This document shows positions 18,602-28,306 of a DNA stretch of 64,000 nucleotides, one piece after another. The notes under the pieces were generated by a model. It did not search any database. It was not told the DNA's origin and saw only the letters and a program-made list of their open reading frames with translations. The position numbers and the translations under genes were made by a program. How positions within the stretch are numbered: position 1 is the stretch's first letter; the number at the start of each line of letters is the position of its first letter. The DNA lies in the NCBI RefSeq assembly GCF_030397575.1, contig NZ_JAPNXS010000002.1, positions 248,001 to 312,000 of the forward strand, written 5' to 3'. This stretch comes from Psychromonas sp. 14N.309.X.WAT.B.A12. GTDB lineage: Bacteria > Pseudomonadota > Gammaproteobacteria > Enterobacterales > Psychromonadaceae.

Positions 18602-19030
18602 TTAAAAAGCGTAATTAGTTAGCTTGTTTTTAGGTGGAAAACTAGGCTCTTCTACCACAGGAGCAGTCTCAACGGGAGCAGGCTTCACTGCAGGTGTTGG
18701 AGCAGCAATCACTACCGGAGCTAACTGTTCATAGTTTTTTTCTTTTTCGCTTAAACAAGAAAACATCAAGGTAGTTTTTGTATCATTACCGAACCAACCT
18801 GAATACTCATTTAAGTGTTTCACTTCCATATAGCGCTGTTGATCAACACAATATTCATTGGCCTGTGAAAGAATTGAAGATAACAATTCATCTTCTTCAT
18901 TTGAAAAAGTAGAGATCTCTTTACTAATAATATAACTATCAGGGCCAGCAGGAATAGGACCAATAGAAACGGTTGAGCAACCACTTAATAACGCAAAACC
19001 AGATATAATAATTAATGTTCTAATAACCAT
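18602..19030 (-). CDS. Small lipoprotein of unknown function
   Basis: A 142-residue protein with a lipoprotein signal peptide: hydrophobic core TLIIISGFALLSG and lipobox LLSGC, so the mature protein begins at C18. The mature part holds two further cysteines (EYCVDQQRY and LMFSCLSE) that could form a disulfide, and ends in a proline- and alanine-rich tail (VIAAPTPAVKPAPVETAPV). AGAGAA precedes the start. I do not recognise a family. It stands alone between pepB with its terminator and ydiJ. Confidence 0.7.
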   Translation of the reverse strand: MVIRTLIIISGFALLSGCSTVSIGPIPAGPDSYIISKEISTFSNEEDELLSSILSQANEYCVDQQRYMEVKHLNEYSGWFGNDTKTTLMFSCLSEKEKNYEQLAPVVIAAPTPAVKPAPVETAPVVEEPSFPPKNKLTNYAF

Positions 19031-19242
19031 TGCTATTTTCTCTACCTATACAAGTGTAAACTGGGCATATAATGCCTACTTAGCGCGAGATTCTACGTTA
19101 TTTAAATATAAATTTCACGTTTTACCATAAGTTCAACTGTTTTCATTTTTAATCTTTGATCCTGCTTTTAGGAATTCTGACTACAAGCTTAAAAGTATTA
19201 ACAGAATAGAGGCCTTGTAACTATTAAGCATTCCTCTTTAGA

Positions 19243-19280
19243 CATAAAAAAACCAATATTAAGTGGCTTAATATTGGTTT
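19243..19280 (-). terminator. Intrinsic terminator of pepB
   Basis: A perfect 14-bp stem (AAACCAATATTAAG with CTTAATATTGGTTT, 3-base loop) is followed on the minus strand by a run of seven T residues. It lies about 85 bases after the pepB stop. Confidence 0.88.
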
Positions 19281-19365
19281 AACTGTCAATGACATAGACG
19301 CATATATGTTAAAGACCAGGGCAGTTAAGGCCATCAACAGAAGCATTTAATAAATGCTTCATCAA

Positions 19366-20661
19366 TTATTTTAGTAATAAATCACAGATCGTTTGTATAC
19401 CGTGTCCTTTACCGCCTGTTGCCCATAAACCATTACCAGATAACTGATAGCTACCCGACAAATCAAAGTGTAACCAATCTTGCTCTGGGTGTATAACAAA
19501 TTTAGCAAGGAATGCAGCCGCTGTTGATGCACCAGCCATGCTTTCTCCACCACTATGAATATTAGCAATATCAGCAAATGATGATCCAATCTGTTGAAGA
19601 TGGAAAGACTCTAATGGTAGACGCCATAGTTTTTCATTTGTCTCTTTTGCAGAATTTAATGCAGATTCAGTAAATTCATCATCCATACTTAATACACAGT
19701 TATAATCACGACCAACTGCAACCTTAGCTGCACCGGTTAATGTAGCTGCATCAATGATCTTTTTAGCACCATCTTCTTGCGCAGCAATTAAACCATCAGC
19801 TAAAACTAAACGCCCTTCTGCATCTGTATTTAACACTTCCACAGTCACACCGTTTTTATAAGTGATTACATCTCCTAATTTAAAGGCTTTATCGCTGATC
19901 ATGTTCTCTGCACAACATAAGTATAACTTAACGCGTTTTTGTAAGCCGTTAGCAATTGCCAGTGCTAACGCACCTGTCACTGTAGCCGCTCCGCCCATGT
20001 CACTTTTCATCGCTGCCATTGATGCACTTGGCTTTAAGCTATAGCCGCCTGAATCGAAGGTAATGCCTTTACCTACTAAAGCAAAGTCAATTTGCGCATC
20101 TGCATCGCCCGTTGGATTATAATCAATCTGTAACATACAAGGTTCATTTACACTGCCTTTACCTACCGTATAAATACCAACAAAACCATGCTCAATTAAC
20201 GCTTCACCTGCAATTTCATATTGTGTTAATTGGCGACTGTCAGCACAAACCTCAGTTAATAATGCAGTAGCTTTTTCACTCAATGTTTTAGGAGCAAGTG
20301 CATCAGGGCCTAAGTTAATGGTTTCTCTCACCCATTCACTAATGCGCTTTTTACTCTTTAATGCGCTAATTGCTTCCTCATCAAGCTCAGGAAATAATAC
20401 TTTTGCACCACTTTTAGCGTTATAAAACCCTTGGCTAAACGCCCAACATAGATCAGAGTTCCATTGCTCACCCACTAATTGAATACTAGGTAATGACATT
20501 CCATCTAATTTACGTGCGGCACTTTGCACCTGTGATAAAACATCATTCTGATAATTAATATGAATGGTAGCTTGTTGTTGATCAAAAGATAATAAAGCAT
20601 TCTCTCCCCAAATTGGGTTGGCTTTTTGATCCGATAGAGTGACTAAAAATGACTGGCTCAT
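19366..20661 (-). CDS. pepB: Peptidase B (M17 leucyl aminopeptidase family)
   Basis: A 431-residue cytosolic aminopeptidase (E. coli PepB has 427). The M17 signature NTDAEGRLVLAD and the metal-binding stretches VGKGITFDSGGYSLKPS and MKSDMGGAATVTGA are intact, so two metal ions and the catalytic lysine and arginine are expected. It removes N-terminal residues during peptide turnover. AGGAATATT precedes ATG. In E. coli pepB ends the isc cluster after iscX; here it follows iscS directly after 274 non-coding bases. Confidence 0.95.
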   Translation of the reverse strand: MSQSFLVTLSDQKANPIWGENALLSFDQQQATIHINYQNDVLSQVQSAARKLDGMSLPSIQLVGEQWNSDLCWAFSQGFYNAKSGAKVLFPELDEEAISALKSKKRISEWVRETINLGPDALAPKTLSEKATALLTEVCADSRQLTQYEIAGEALIEHGFVGIYTVGKGSVNEPCMLQIDYNPTGDADAQIDFALVGKGITFDSGGYSLKPSASMAAMKSDMGGAATVTGALALAIANGLQKRVKLYLCCAENMISDKAFKLGDVITYKNGVTVEVLNTDAEGRLVLADGLIAAQEDGAKKIIDAATLTGAAKVAVGRDYNCVLSMDDEFTESALNSAKETNEKLWRLPLESFHLQQIGSSFADIANIHSGGESMAGASTAAAFLAKFVIHPEQDWLHFDLSGSYQLSGNGLWATGGKGHGIQTICDLLLK

Positions 20662-20935
20662 AATATTCCTAGATTGAAAGTGGATTGCTCTTATATTAAC
20701 TGTGTCGTTAGTTTTTTAGCAAAGAAAATTATACTAAAAAATAATATATCGATTGCTTAAGTTTTGTATTCAACGTTTTATGCAGTAAGAAGCATGAATG
20801 AATATAGCTGGATATTAATAGGTAAGAAGGAGAGGAAGTGCTGAGTTACCCACTTAATAATAACTCAGCAATTGAACATTGTATGGATAGCGATGCCTTT
20901 AACGCATCGCTTTACTTATCCAGAAGTTAGGTCAC
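20662..20935 (-). other. Gap between iscS and pepB where iscUA-hscBA-fdx-iscX would be expected
   Basis: These 274 bases contain no open frame that resembles IscU, IscA, HscB, HscA, ferredoxin or IscX. They hold two hairpins without T tracts: AGCGATGC/GCATCGCT at 20889-20911 and TGCTGAGTTA/TAACTCAGCA at 20839-20870. Either could end the iscRS message or process it. Confidence 0.6.
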
Positions 20936-22129
20936 CTAATGGGCAGCAACACCCTCTTTAAACATATTCCATACAGGAGACATTTCACGTAAACGGCTGA
21001 TATTTTGACGAATAATGTTAATCGCGTAATCGATCTCTTCTTCTGTAGTAAAACGACCAATACTAAAGCGAATAGAACTATGTGCTAATTCATCTTCACG
21101 TCCAATAGCACGCAAGACATAAGAAGACTCGAGACTTGCAGAGGTACAAGCGCTACCCGATGAAACCGCTAAATCTTTTAATGCCATCACTAACGATTCA
21201 CCTTCAACATAATTAAAACTGATGTTGAGATTACCTGCAACACGGTTTTCTAAGGAGCCATTAATATAGATTTCTTGCATATCCTTCACGCCATCTAACA
21301 AGCGCTCACGTAACGCAAGGATGCGTTGGTTTTCACTGTCCATCTCTTGTTTAGCAATACGGAAAGCCTCTCCCATCGCCACAATTTGATGAGTGGGTAA
21401 TGTCCCACTACGCATACCACGTTCGTGACCACCACCATGCATTTGAGACTCTAAACGAATACGCGGTTTACGACTAACGTAAAGCGCACCAATACCTTTT
21501 GGTCCATACGCTTTATGCGCAGAGAAAGAGATTAAATCAACCTTCATACTCTGTACATCAATCTCCACTTTACCCGCACTTTGCGCAGCATCAACATGTA
21601 AAATAGTTTCATTAGCTCGACATAACTCGCCAAATGCAGCAATGTCTTGAATAACACCTATTTCATTATTCACATGCATTAAGCTCACTAAGATCGTATC
21701 TTCACGCAGAGCGGCTTGTAATTGTGCAGGGCTAATAATACCGTCTTGTTGAGGAGCTAAATAGGTGACTTCAAACCCTTCATGCTCTAATTGGCGGCAA
21801 GTATCTAAAACAGCTTTATGTTCCGTTTTAGCAGTAATAATGTGCTTACCTTTATTTTGATAAAAATGTGCAGCACCTTTAATCGCTAAGTTGTCTGACT
21901 CTGTTGCGCCAGAAGTAAAGACAATTTCACGAGAGTCAGCATTAATTAACTCGGCAATCTGTTCACGAGCAATATCAACCGCTTCTTCAGCCTGCCAACC
22001 AAAGCGATGTGATCGAGAGGCTGGATTACCAAAGTCGCCATCCATTGATAAGTATTTAACCATTATTTCAACAACACGAGGGTCAACAGGCGTTGTTGCT
22101 GCATAATCAAGGTAAATTGGTAATTTCAT
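20936..22129 (-). CDS. iscS: Cysteine desulfurase IscS with shortened C-terminus
   Basis: A 397-residue PLP enzyme that takes sulfur from cysteine for Fe-S clusters, thiamin and tRNA thiolation. The PLP lysine is K206 (SFSAHK) and the persulfide cysteine is C328 in [19 protein letters not shown], at the same numbers as in E. coli. The protein is colinear with E. coli IscS up to GV394 and then ends AAH, where E. coli continues DLNSIEWAHH. That tail is part of the IscU-binding surface in E. coli. Together with the missing iscU next door this suggests altered partners. GGAGAAGAA precedes ATG; iscR lies 16 bases upstream. Confidence 0.95.
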   Translation of the reverse strand: MKLPIYLDYAATTPVDPRVVEIMVKYLSMDGDFGNPASRSHRFGWQAEEAVDIAREQIAELINADSREIVFTSGATESDNLAIKGAAHFYQNKGKHIITAKTEHKAVLDTCRQLEHEGFEVTYLAPQQDGIISPAQLQAALREDTILVSLMHVNNEIGVIQDIAAFGELCRANETILHVDAAQSAGKVEIDVQSMKVDLISFSAHKAYGPKGIGALYVSRKPRIRLESQMHGGGHERGMRSGTLPTHQIVAMGEAFRIAKQEMDSENQRILALRERLLDGVKDMQEIYINGSLENRVAGNLNISFNYVEGESLVMALKDLAVSSGSACTSASLESSYVLRAIGREDELAHSSIRFSIGRFTTEEEIDYAINIIRQNISRLREMSPVWNMFKEGVAAH

Positions 22130-22145
22130 TTCTTCTCCACTGCTG

Positions 22146-22622
22146 TTACTTAGAAATAATATTCAGCAGTTCGCTATTAATAAACTTATTCTTTTGTTGT
22201 TCGGATACATTCTGTACGTGTTCGCTAGCCATCAACTCTTCCAATGTAATACCATCTAAAAAAGAACTAATGCGTGTACTTAACTGTTCCCATAAAGAAT
22301 GAGTTAAGCACTCAACACCGTCTTCTTGGCAACCACCTTTTCCAGCACATTTACGAACATCAACACTTTCGTTAACAGCATCGATAATCATTGATACAGA
22401 TATCTCAGACTTACTTTTACCTAGTTTGTATCCGCCACCAGGGCCCCTGACACTACTAACTAGTTGTTTTTGTCTTAGTTTAGAGAAAAGCTGCTCTAAA
22501 TATGAAAGCGATATTCCTTGGCGCTCTGAAATTTCAGCAAGTGGTACAGGTCCTGTATGCTCTTTTATTGCAACGTCTAACATTGCAGTGACCGCATAAC
22601 GGCCTTTTGAAGTTAATTTCAT
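22146..22622 (-). CDS. iscR: Fe-S cluster-sensing regulator IscR
   Basis: A 158-residue Rrf2-family winged-helix repressor. The helix-turn-helix spans about residues 28-60 ([20 protein letters not shown]). The cluster ligands are C92, C98 and C105 with H108, one residue longer between the last two than the C92-C98-C104-H107 arrangement of E. coli. With a 2Fe-2S cluster IscR represses its own operon; without one it controls type 2 sites. A type 1 operator overlapping a good promoter lies upstream at 22689-22720. It is cotranscribed with iscS. Confidence 0.95.
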   Translation of the reverse strand: MKLTSKGRYAVTAMLDVAIKEHTGPVPLAEISERQGISLSYLEQLFSKLRQKQLVSSVRGPGGGYKLGKSKSEISVSMIIDAVNESVDVRKCAGKGGCQEDGVECLTHSLWEQLSTRISSFLDGITLEELMASEHVQNVSEQQKNKFINSELLNIISK

Positions 22623-22688
22623 AATAGAATTCGCTATAATAAGAGTTTATAAAGCTAATGTAATTTGCATTAGTGATCTAATACTCTC

Positions 22689-22716
22689 AGTATAAATACC
22701 CGACAATTTTAGTCAA
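22689..22716 (-). promoter_or_regulatory. iscRS promoter
   Basis: On the minus strand -35 TTGACT (22711-22716) and -10 TATACT (22689-22694) are separated by 16 bases. The -35 box lies inside the IscR site, which explains autorepression. Confidence 0.75.
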
Positions 22717-22720
22717 GTAA
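22696..22720 (-). promoter_or_regulatory. IscR type 1 operator
   Basis: The 25-base site reads TTACTTGACT, then AAAAT, then TGTCGGGTAT on the minus strand. It fits the E. coli type 1 consensus (ATASYYGACTR, WWW, YAGTCGGSTAT) at nearly every defined position and overlaps the iscR promoter, as in E. coli. Confidence 0.8.
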
Positions 22721-22743
22721 GAAACCCTACACTTTAGTTGGTT

Positions 22744-23502
22744 TTATTTTTTACTGTCGTTTTTGTTATTTCTTGGGTTTTCTTCAAGACTTTCTACCGA
22801 CTTTTGCATGCTACTAAAAATACCTCGCAGCATTTTTAATTCATTGATTTCAGGTCTTGCTCGATTGAATAAACGACGAAGTTTGTCCATCACTAACCCA
22901 GGATGAGCAGGCACAATGAAACCAATTTGGAATAAGGTTTTTTGTAGATGTTCTAGCATACCTTCAAATTCAGCAGCTCTTGGGTACTCTTCAACGACTT
23001 CAGGAAAAGACTCAGAGGCAAGATAAGCCATACGCACTTCATAGCTTAATGTTTGTACTGCCATTGCAAGGTTCAATGAACTGTAGTCTGGATTTGCAGG
23101 AATAAACACATGGAAATGACACTTTTGCAGTTCATCATTAGTTAAACCACTGTTTTCACGACCAAATACTAATGCTACTTTATGTTTTTTACCTTCTGAA
23201 GCTGCTTTTTCACCCATTTCTCTTGGATCTAGCATAGGCCAGTTAAGGGTTCTAGGCCGAGCACTCGCTCCAACCACTAGGCCACAATCAGCAATACCTT
23301 CATCGAGTGTTTTATATACTTTATGATTTTTAAGTACATCACTTGCGCCAGCAGAAAGTGCTACTGATTTACCATCTACTTCACATTCAGGATCAATCAA
23401 TACCAAGTCAGTCAAACCCATCGTTTTCATTGCTCTAGCAGCACTACCAATGTTACCTGGATGAGAGGTGCCAATTAATATAATACGCACATTGTCTAGC
23501 AT
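22744..23502 (-). CDS. trmJ: tRNA Cm32/Um32 methyltransferase TrmJ
   Basis: A 252-residue SPOUT methyltransferase (E. coli 246) that methylates the 2'-hydroxyl of nucleotide 32 in tRNA. Family patterns are [20 protein letters not shown] at the N terminus, [16 protein letters not shown] in the middle and [16 protein letters not shown] forming the knotted cofactor site. ATG at 23502 follows GAAGGAAAAACA; the longer frame from 23550 has no support and overlaps the upstream region. It is divergent from suhB and upstream of iscR, the E. coli order. Confidence 0.93.
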   Translation of the reverse strand: MLDNVRIILIGTSHPGNIGSAARAMKTMGLTDLVLIDPECEVDGKSVALSAGASDVLKNHKVYKTLDEGIADCGLVVGASARPRTLNWPMLDPREMGEKAASEGKKHKVALVFGRENSGLTNDELQKCHFHVFIPANPDYSSLNLAMAVQTLSYEVRMAYLASESFPEVVEEYPRAAEFEGMLEHLQKTLFQIGFIVPAHPGLVMDKLRRLFNRARPEINELKMLRGIFSSMQKSVESLEENPRNNKNDSKK

Positions 23503-23634
23503 TGTTTTTCCTTCATATTTCAGTGATTTTTTGAGCGCAAAGTTTAGCACTATTCAATTAACAACAAAACACTACAGACAGCCATTTTGGATTTATTAAT
23601 CACTAATTAGACTATATTTTGAACAATTAAAATA

Positions 23635-23662
23635 TTGCACAATAGTGTGACCTGTGTATAAT
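23635..23662 (+). promoter_or_regulatory. suhB promoter
   Basis: TTGCAC at 23635-23640 and a perfect TATAAT at 23657-23662 are separated by 16 bases, about 55 bases before the suhB start codon. Confidence 0.7.
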
Positions 23663-23715
23663 TCGCCGCCGAAGGAATTTCCCTTCACGTTCTTTTAAAA
23701 TCTAATGGTGATCCA

Positions 23716-24504
23716 ATGCATCCAATGTTAAATATTGCGATTCGTGCTGCGCGTAATGCGGGTAAAGTAATTGTTAAAGGTTATGAAAATTTAGAGTCAG
23801 TTGAAGTGGAAGAAAAATCCCTTAATGACTATGTGAGCAGCGTAGATAAAGAAGCTGAATTAGCAATTATTGGTACGTTACGTAAATCTTACCCAGACCA
23901 CAGCTTTGTTGCTGAAGAGTCAGGTATCGATAATGGTAAAGATACAGATCACCAATGGATTATCGACCCACTAGATGGGACAACAAACTTCATTCGCGGC
24001 ATACCTCACTTTGCTGTATCAATTGCATTAAAAATCAAGGGTCGTACTGAAATCGGTATCGTATTCGATCCTATCCGCAATGAATTATTCTCTGCAGTTC
24101 GTGGTCAAAGCGCTCAAATCAATGGTTACCGTACTCGTACAAGTTCAGTGCCTAAGCTAGCTGGTACATTATTAGCGACTGGTTTCCCGTTTAAGCAAAA
24201 ATATCACCTTGAAACTTACTTAAACATCTTCCAAGACTTCTTTAATGATGTTGCTGATATGCGTCGTGGTGGTAGTGCTGCACTTGACCTAGCTTATGTA
24301 GCAGCTGGTCGTATGGACGGTTTCTGGGAATTCGGTCTAAAACCTTGGGATATCGCAGCAGGCGAATTACTATTAAAAGAATCAGGTGCAATGATGACTG
24401 ATTTTAACGGTGGTAATGATTACTTCAAATCTGGTGATGTTGTTGCAGCTAACCCGAAATTATTGAAAGAGATGTTAACCGTTATTCGTAAGCACAACGC
24501 TTAA
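23716..24504 (+). CDS. suhB: Inositol-1-monophosphatase / Nus factor SuhB
   Basis: A 262-residue Mg-dependent phosphatase of the inositol monophosphatase family (E. coli 267). The metal-binding motifs are EESG near residue 69, DPLDGTTNFIRGIPHF near 85-100 and the C-terminal WDIAAGELLLKESG. In E. coli SuhB also joins the Nus complex that controls rRNA antitermination. A good sigma-70 promoter precedes it and a clear terminator follows. It is divergent from trmJ, as in E. coli. Confidence 0.95.
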   Translation: MHPMLNIAIRAARNAGKVIVKGYENLESVEVEEKSLNDYVSSVDKEAELAIIGTLRKSYPDHSFVAEESGIDNGKDTDHQWIIDPLDGTTNFIRGIPHFAVSIALKIKGRTEIGIVFDPIRNELFSAVRGQSAQINGYRTRTSSVPKLAGTLLATGFPFKQKYHLETYLNIFQDFFNDVADMRRGGSAALDLAYVAAGRMDGFWEFGLKPWDIAAGELLLKESGAMMTDFNGGNDYFKSGDVVAANPKLLKEMLTVIRKHNA

Positions 24505-24540
24505 TTGAATACTGTTATATAGTCACCACCATTAGATGTT

Positions 24541-24570
24541 AGCCAGAACTTGTGTTCTGGCTTTTTTTTA
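24541..24570 (+). terminator. suhB terminator
   Basis: AGCCAGAAC and GTTCTGGCT form a 9-bp stem with a TTGT loop followed by eight T residues. Confidence 0.92.
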
Positions 24571-24619
24571 TCCATTTTTTAGTCACTACATATTTGCCCT
24601 ACATTTCCTCGTTATACTA

Positions 24620-24642
24620 CTAATATTAGTCTTAATATTAGG
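24620..24642. promoter_or_regulatory. Operator-like repeated palindrome
   Basis: CTAATATTAG and then TTAATATTAGG lie in tandem, each nearly palindromic, within AGT...ACT flanks, 44 bases before the start of the PEBP-YHYH gene. The arrangement looks like a regulator binding site, perhaps for the response regulator of the same cluster. This is inference from symmetry and position only. Confidence 0.3.
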
Positions 24643-24685
24643 ACTACTTACTCTTCTATTTTTGACATTAATCGGATCTTAATTT

Positions 24686-26215
24686 ATGAATAAAATTTGG
24701 ATAGGCGCAGTGACTTTACTTTGCAGCATATTGCTTAGTGCCTGCAATGATGCATCAACGCAACAATCAAACTTCACCATCAGTAGCTCGGTAATGCAAG
24801 ATGGTGGTGCCCTTCCTAAAATCTACACCTGCGATGGTGATAGCATAAACCCACCAATCAGTTGGCAAGGCGCGCCTGAAGGTACTCAAGCTTACGCTGT
24901 TATCATGCACCACAATGCGCCTGAAGGTGTTCATTGGTACTTAACTTTGTATAACCTAGCGACGGATATCACCCATTTAGACAGTGATTTCTCCTTAAGT
25001 AAAGAGCAAGGTCAGCAAGGTACCAACAGTGTTAACCAAAAAACTGAATATGCACCACCCTGTTCAAAAGGCCCCGGAGAAAAAGCCTATACGTTTACTG
25101 TTTATGCGTTATCTGAACAAGTAAAAATCAGCGATAATACACAGGTTGAGAGAGCAAATTTATTGGATGCGATTAAAGAGATAACGCTAGCATCAGCTGA
25201 AATGACCGTTACCTATCAACGTAATGAAACAGATCAAAAGCACGCACCTAAACCACCAGTGAAAAATGCTCAACCGGCACCACAGGCAAATCACACTCAA
25301 AGATGCCAAATTATAGAGAACTCAATTAACCAAGCAGGGTTTGCAAAAAGTGTTCAAGTCACCTGTGATCAAGAATATGCTTATGTAGCTTCATCAACCT
25401 ATCCAGACCATCAAATGATGACAGGTATTACCGGTACTAATGAGCAAGTACCTGTTCCCGCTTTAGGTTATGCCGCACCAATAAAATTACACCCCCAAAA
25501 AGCAACTGAGATAACCACCATTGATGCGGCCGTTGGTGTTGCTGTTAACGGCGTACCGATTTACGACTATTCATCTCAAGGCGAGTTATCAGTTGAAGAA
25601 TATGATCCTGCGCACGATACATTGACACTTGGGCAATTAGATATTTGTGGTGGCCACTCAGGAAGAGGAGATGATTACCATTACCATGTTTCACCTACAT
25701 GCATGATAGACACCATGAAAAACCAAGGCAGCGATGCCATTATTGGTTGGGGTTATGATGGCTATCCTTTATATGGTAACGAAAATCCTGATGGCAGCAC
25801 TATTACTGAAGGGACTTTAGATGTGTGTAATGGCCAAGCAGATCCAGAATTTGGTTACCGCTACCACACCTCTACTAAACCACCCTATATCATCCAATGT
25901 TTAGTCGGTGACGTAGACACTAGTCAATTGCCAAGAGTTGCGCCGTTAAGTGGTGATACACAAGGAATAAGAGCCAATCTTAAACCACCTGCAGACGGTG
26001 TTGATGACCTACAATACACAACAGCGGAAGATGGAAGCCGCAGCATGCGTTATACCTACCAAGGCGAAAGCTACTTCACAACATATCGAGCAAGCGAACA
26101 AGGTGAACAGTGTTATGATTTCGAACAAAAAACCATTAGTAATGGTGGTCAAATAGAACACGGCACTTTTTGTAGGGACGCTCAACCTAATGAACAGAAA
26201 GTTAACCATCAATAA
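24686..26215 (+). CDS. Lipoprotein fusing PEBP-like and YHYH domains
   Basis: A 509-residue exported lipoprotein (signal peptide with lipobox LLSAC; mature start C20). Residues about 28-180 resemble the YbhB/YbcL phosphatidylethanolamine-binding fold: LPKIYTCDGDSINPPISW, VIMHHNAPEGVHWYL and a YAPPCSKGPGEKAYTFTVYA stretch. After a proline-rich linker near 190-205, residues about 210-500 form a YHYH domain, named for the motif seen here in GDDYHYHVSPTCM, with GWGYDGYPLYG and GYRYHTS. The function of YHYH proteins is not established. It heads a cluster with a small exported protein and a two-component system. It could bind a small ligand at the cell surface. Confidence 0.8.
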   Translation: MNKIWIGAVTLLCSILLSACNDASTQQSNFTISSSVMQDGGALPKIYTCDGDSINPPISWQGAPEGTQAYAVIMHHNAPEGVHWYLTLYNLATDITHLDSDFSLSKEQGQQGTNSVNQKTEYAPPCSKGPGEKAYTFTVYALSEQVKISDNTQVERANLLDAIKEITLASAEMTVTYQRNETDQKHAPKPPVKNAQPAPQANHTQRCQIIENSINQAGFAKSVQVTCDQEYAYVASSTYPDHQMMTGITGTNEQVPVPALGYAAPIKLHPQKATEITTIDAAVGVAVNGVPIYDYSSQGELSVEEYDPAHDTLTLGQLDICGGHSGRGDDYHYHVSPTCMIDTMKNQGSDAIIGWGYDGYPLYGNENPDGSTITEGTLDVCNGQADPEFGYRYHTSTKPPYIIQCLVGDVDTSQLPRVAPLSGDTQGIRANLKPPADGVDDLQYTTAEDGSRSMRYTYQGESYFTTYRASEQGEQCYDFEQKTISNGGQIEHGTFCRDAQPNEQKVNHQ

Positions 26216-26220
26216 AGGAA

Positions 26221-26254
26221 TGAATCAGACGACTAGCTATCGTCGTCTGATTCA
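26221..26254 (+). terminator. Intercistronic hairpin
   Basis: TGAATCAGACGAC pairs perfectly over 13 bp with GTCGTCTGATTCA around an 8-base loop, five bases after the lipoprotein stop. There is no T tract, so partial termination or mRNA protection is as likely as full termination. Confidence 0.5.
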
Positions 26255-26274
26255 CCTAAATAAGATACATTAAA

Positions 26275-26775
26275 ATGATTCATCAAATTAAATCCACACT
26301 GTACATATTTTTGTTATTGGTAACCTGTTTTAGCAACCCAATAAGCGCACACACATTAAAAGAAAGTACCGCACAAGTTATCTTACGTGATGGGCAAGTA
26401 TCCATCAAAATCATAACTCAAGAAGATCATTTATTGATTGCCATGCAAAATGACCTCGCTTGGTTAATGGGTGATTTACAGGAGGTCATGCCTGATAATT
26501 TAACTGCTAAAGAGCAAAACTCCTTTATAGAAAACGCTCTACTGCAGTCCACTAATTTGCAAATAAACAACCTGGCAACAAGCTTACAAACAGCAAATAT
26601 AGTGGCACAAAAGAAAGGTGAAATTGAAATTCTGTTGCAAGCAAAACATACCTTTAAAACGGTCAATAATATTTCAGTGTCTTTCTCTAAAACCCTAGGC
26701 ACAGTACACGTTAGCTTTGTGAAACCCCAATATAAGCTAATAAAAGCAGGAAAAAGTGCAACAGCTAGCTTTTAA
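26275..26775 (+). CDS. Small exported protein of unknown function
   Basis: A 166-residue protein with a cleavable signal peptide (hydrophobic TLYIFLLLVTCFS, likely cleavage after PISA before HTLKES). The mature part is predicted to be largely beta strand at its ends with helices between (QNDLAWLMGDLQEV and NSFIENALLQ), and it lacks cysteines. I do not recognise a family. It lies 59 bases after the PEBP-YHYH lipoprotein and 92 bases before a sensor kinase gene, so a role as a periplasmic accessory to that sensor is possible but unproven. Confidence 0.65.
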   Translation: MIHQIKSTLYIFLLLVTCFSNPISAHTLKESTAQVILRDGQVSIKIITQEDHLLIAMQNDLAWLMGDLQEVMPDNLTAKEQNSFIENALLQSTNLQINNLATSLQTANIVAQKKGEIEILLQAKHTFKTVNNISVSFSKTLGTVHVSFVKPQYKLIKAGKSATASF

Positions 26776-26867
26776 GCAACCATCTCGCGCATCAAAACGT
26801 GAACAACTCGCAAATTGTTTGGAGATCATCAATATGCAATACTGTTTGCTATCAAGTAGAGTAACTT

Positions 26868-28301
26868 GTGTCGATTAAAGCTAGAGAGCCCGTGAAATTA
26901 ATACATAAATTTTTTCTTGCCTTCTTTATTACAAACATCACCTTAGTCGGGGCGATGTTTGTATTCATTTATCTTAATTTCACCACTGAATTTAATCACT
27001 TTGTTGAAAAACAAGAACAGAAACACCTCTCCGAAGTAAAACTCCACCTCACTCAGTTTTATGCCAAAGCAAATAGTTGGGAGACAATTGCCTATAACAA
27101 TCAATTATGGCGCTCTATTGTTGACCCTAAACAACAAAATAACGAAGATAGAGCAACTCTAGACAACCCACCTCCCACTTTATTATGGATTGAACTACCA
27201 GGTGATTTACTAAAAACAGGGCGGCGGATCAGTTTATATAATCAGCATAGACAAGTGGTAGTAGGTCGTAATGAGATCAATGAAAATCCATTAATTGAAC
27301 CTATTTTACTGAACAATACTATCATCGGATGGATTGGCTTAGTTCCTTCTAAACTTGCAGCAAACAGTCCTGCAAAGGCTTTTTTAAATGCCCAACTGCA
27401 TAACTATATAATCATTACATTATTAGTGATTGTGCTGGCTTTTATCATGGCAATTGTGCTTTCTAAACACTTGATTAAACCCATTCAGCAAATTGTTATT
27501 GCCACCAATGAACTCAATAAGGGCAATTTTACTAATAGGATAACTCCCCTTTCTCAAGATGAATTGGGCACTTTATCTAACAACTTTAATGAGCTAGCCA
27601 GTACACTGCAAGAAAACCAACAAATGCGTTTTCAGTGGATGTCTGATACGTCACATGAATTAAGAACACCATTAACCGTATTACGGTCCCATTTAATCGC
27701 AGTGCAAGATGGTGTATTTGTGGCCGATAATAAACGTATTAGTTTATTGATAGACCAAGTCAATAATTTAAATTTGATCGTCGATGATCTGTCACAACTC
27801 GCACACAGTGATACGGCCAGCTTAAGTTATCAATTTAAACCACTCAATATAGCTGCACTCTTGCAGCGCACCTTAGAGAGTTATAGTGCGCGGTTTACAC
27901 AGTGCCAACTTAATATTGCTCCGTTACATTTAGATAATTCGGTCAACTATCAAGTGTATGGAGATCAAGAACGTCTTCAACAACTATTTATTAACTTATT
28001 AGAAAACACTTGCCGTTATACGAATCAAGGTGGTCAGGTTCAAATTAGCCTAAAGCAAGTTAAACAACATATCGAACTAACCTTTTCAGACTCTGCACCT
28101 GGCGTTAATAAACAGGACCAAACGAAATTATTTGACCGATTTTATCGTGTTGAAAAATCACGAAGTCGCGAATATGGAGGTGCAGGACTTGGTCTTACAC
28201 TCTGCCAACAAATAACAGAAACACATAAAGGTAGTATTTCATTACAAGACTCACCTTTAGGTGGCTTACAAGTGACATTAACACTTCCACAAACAGGTTA
28301 A
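26868..28301 (+). CDS. Sensor histidine kinase, BaeS-like
   Basis: A 477-residue inner-membrane kinase. It has membrane segments near residues 15-36 and 180-200 flanking a periplasmic sensor of about 140 residues, then a HAMP linker (about 200-250), the dimerisation and phosphorylation helix with H263 in MSDTSHELRTPLTVL, and a catalytic ATPase domain with N (ENTCRY), G1 (DSAPGVN), F (FDRFYRV) and G2 (GGAGLGL) boxes. The start is GTG at 26868 with AGAG six bases upstream; GTG at 26892 is an alternative. It is followed after five bases by its response regulator. It resembles the second pair in the window (50151-51545). The signal is unknown. Confidence 0.88.
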   Translation: MSIKAREPVKLIHKFFLAFFITNITLVGAMFVFIYLNFTTEFNHFVEKQEQKHLSEVKLHLTQFYAKANSWETIAYNNQLWRSIVDPKQQNNEDRATLDNPPPTLLWIELPGDLLKTGRRISLYNQHRQVVVGRNEINENPLIEPILLNNTIIGWIGLVPSKLAANSPAKAFLNAQLHNYIIITLLVIVLAFIMAIVLSKHLIKPIQQIVIATNELNKGNFTNRITPLSQDELGTLSNNFNELASTLQENQQMRFQWMSDTSHELRTPLTVLRSHLIAVQDGVFVADNKRISLLIDQVNNLNLIVDDLSQLAHSDTASLSYQFKPLNIAALLQRTLESYSARFTQCQLNIAPLHLDNSVNYQVYGDQERLQQLFINLLENTCRYTNQGGQVQISLKQVKQHIELTFSDSAPGVNKQDQTKLFDRFYRVEKSRSREYGGAGLGLTLCQQITETHKGSISLQDSPLGGLQVTLTLPQTG

Positions 28302-28306
28302 TTTAT

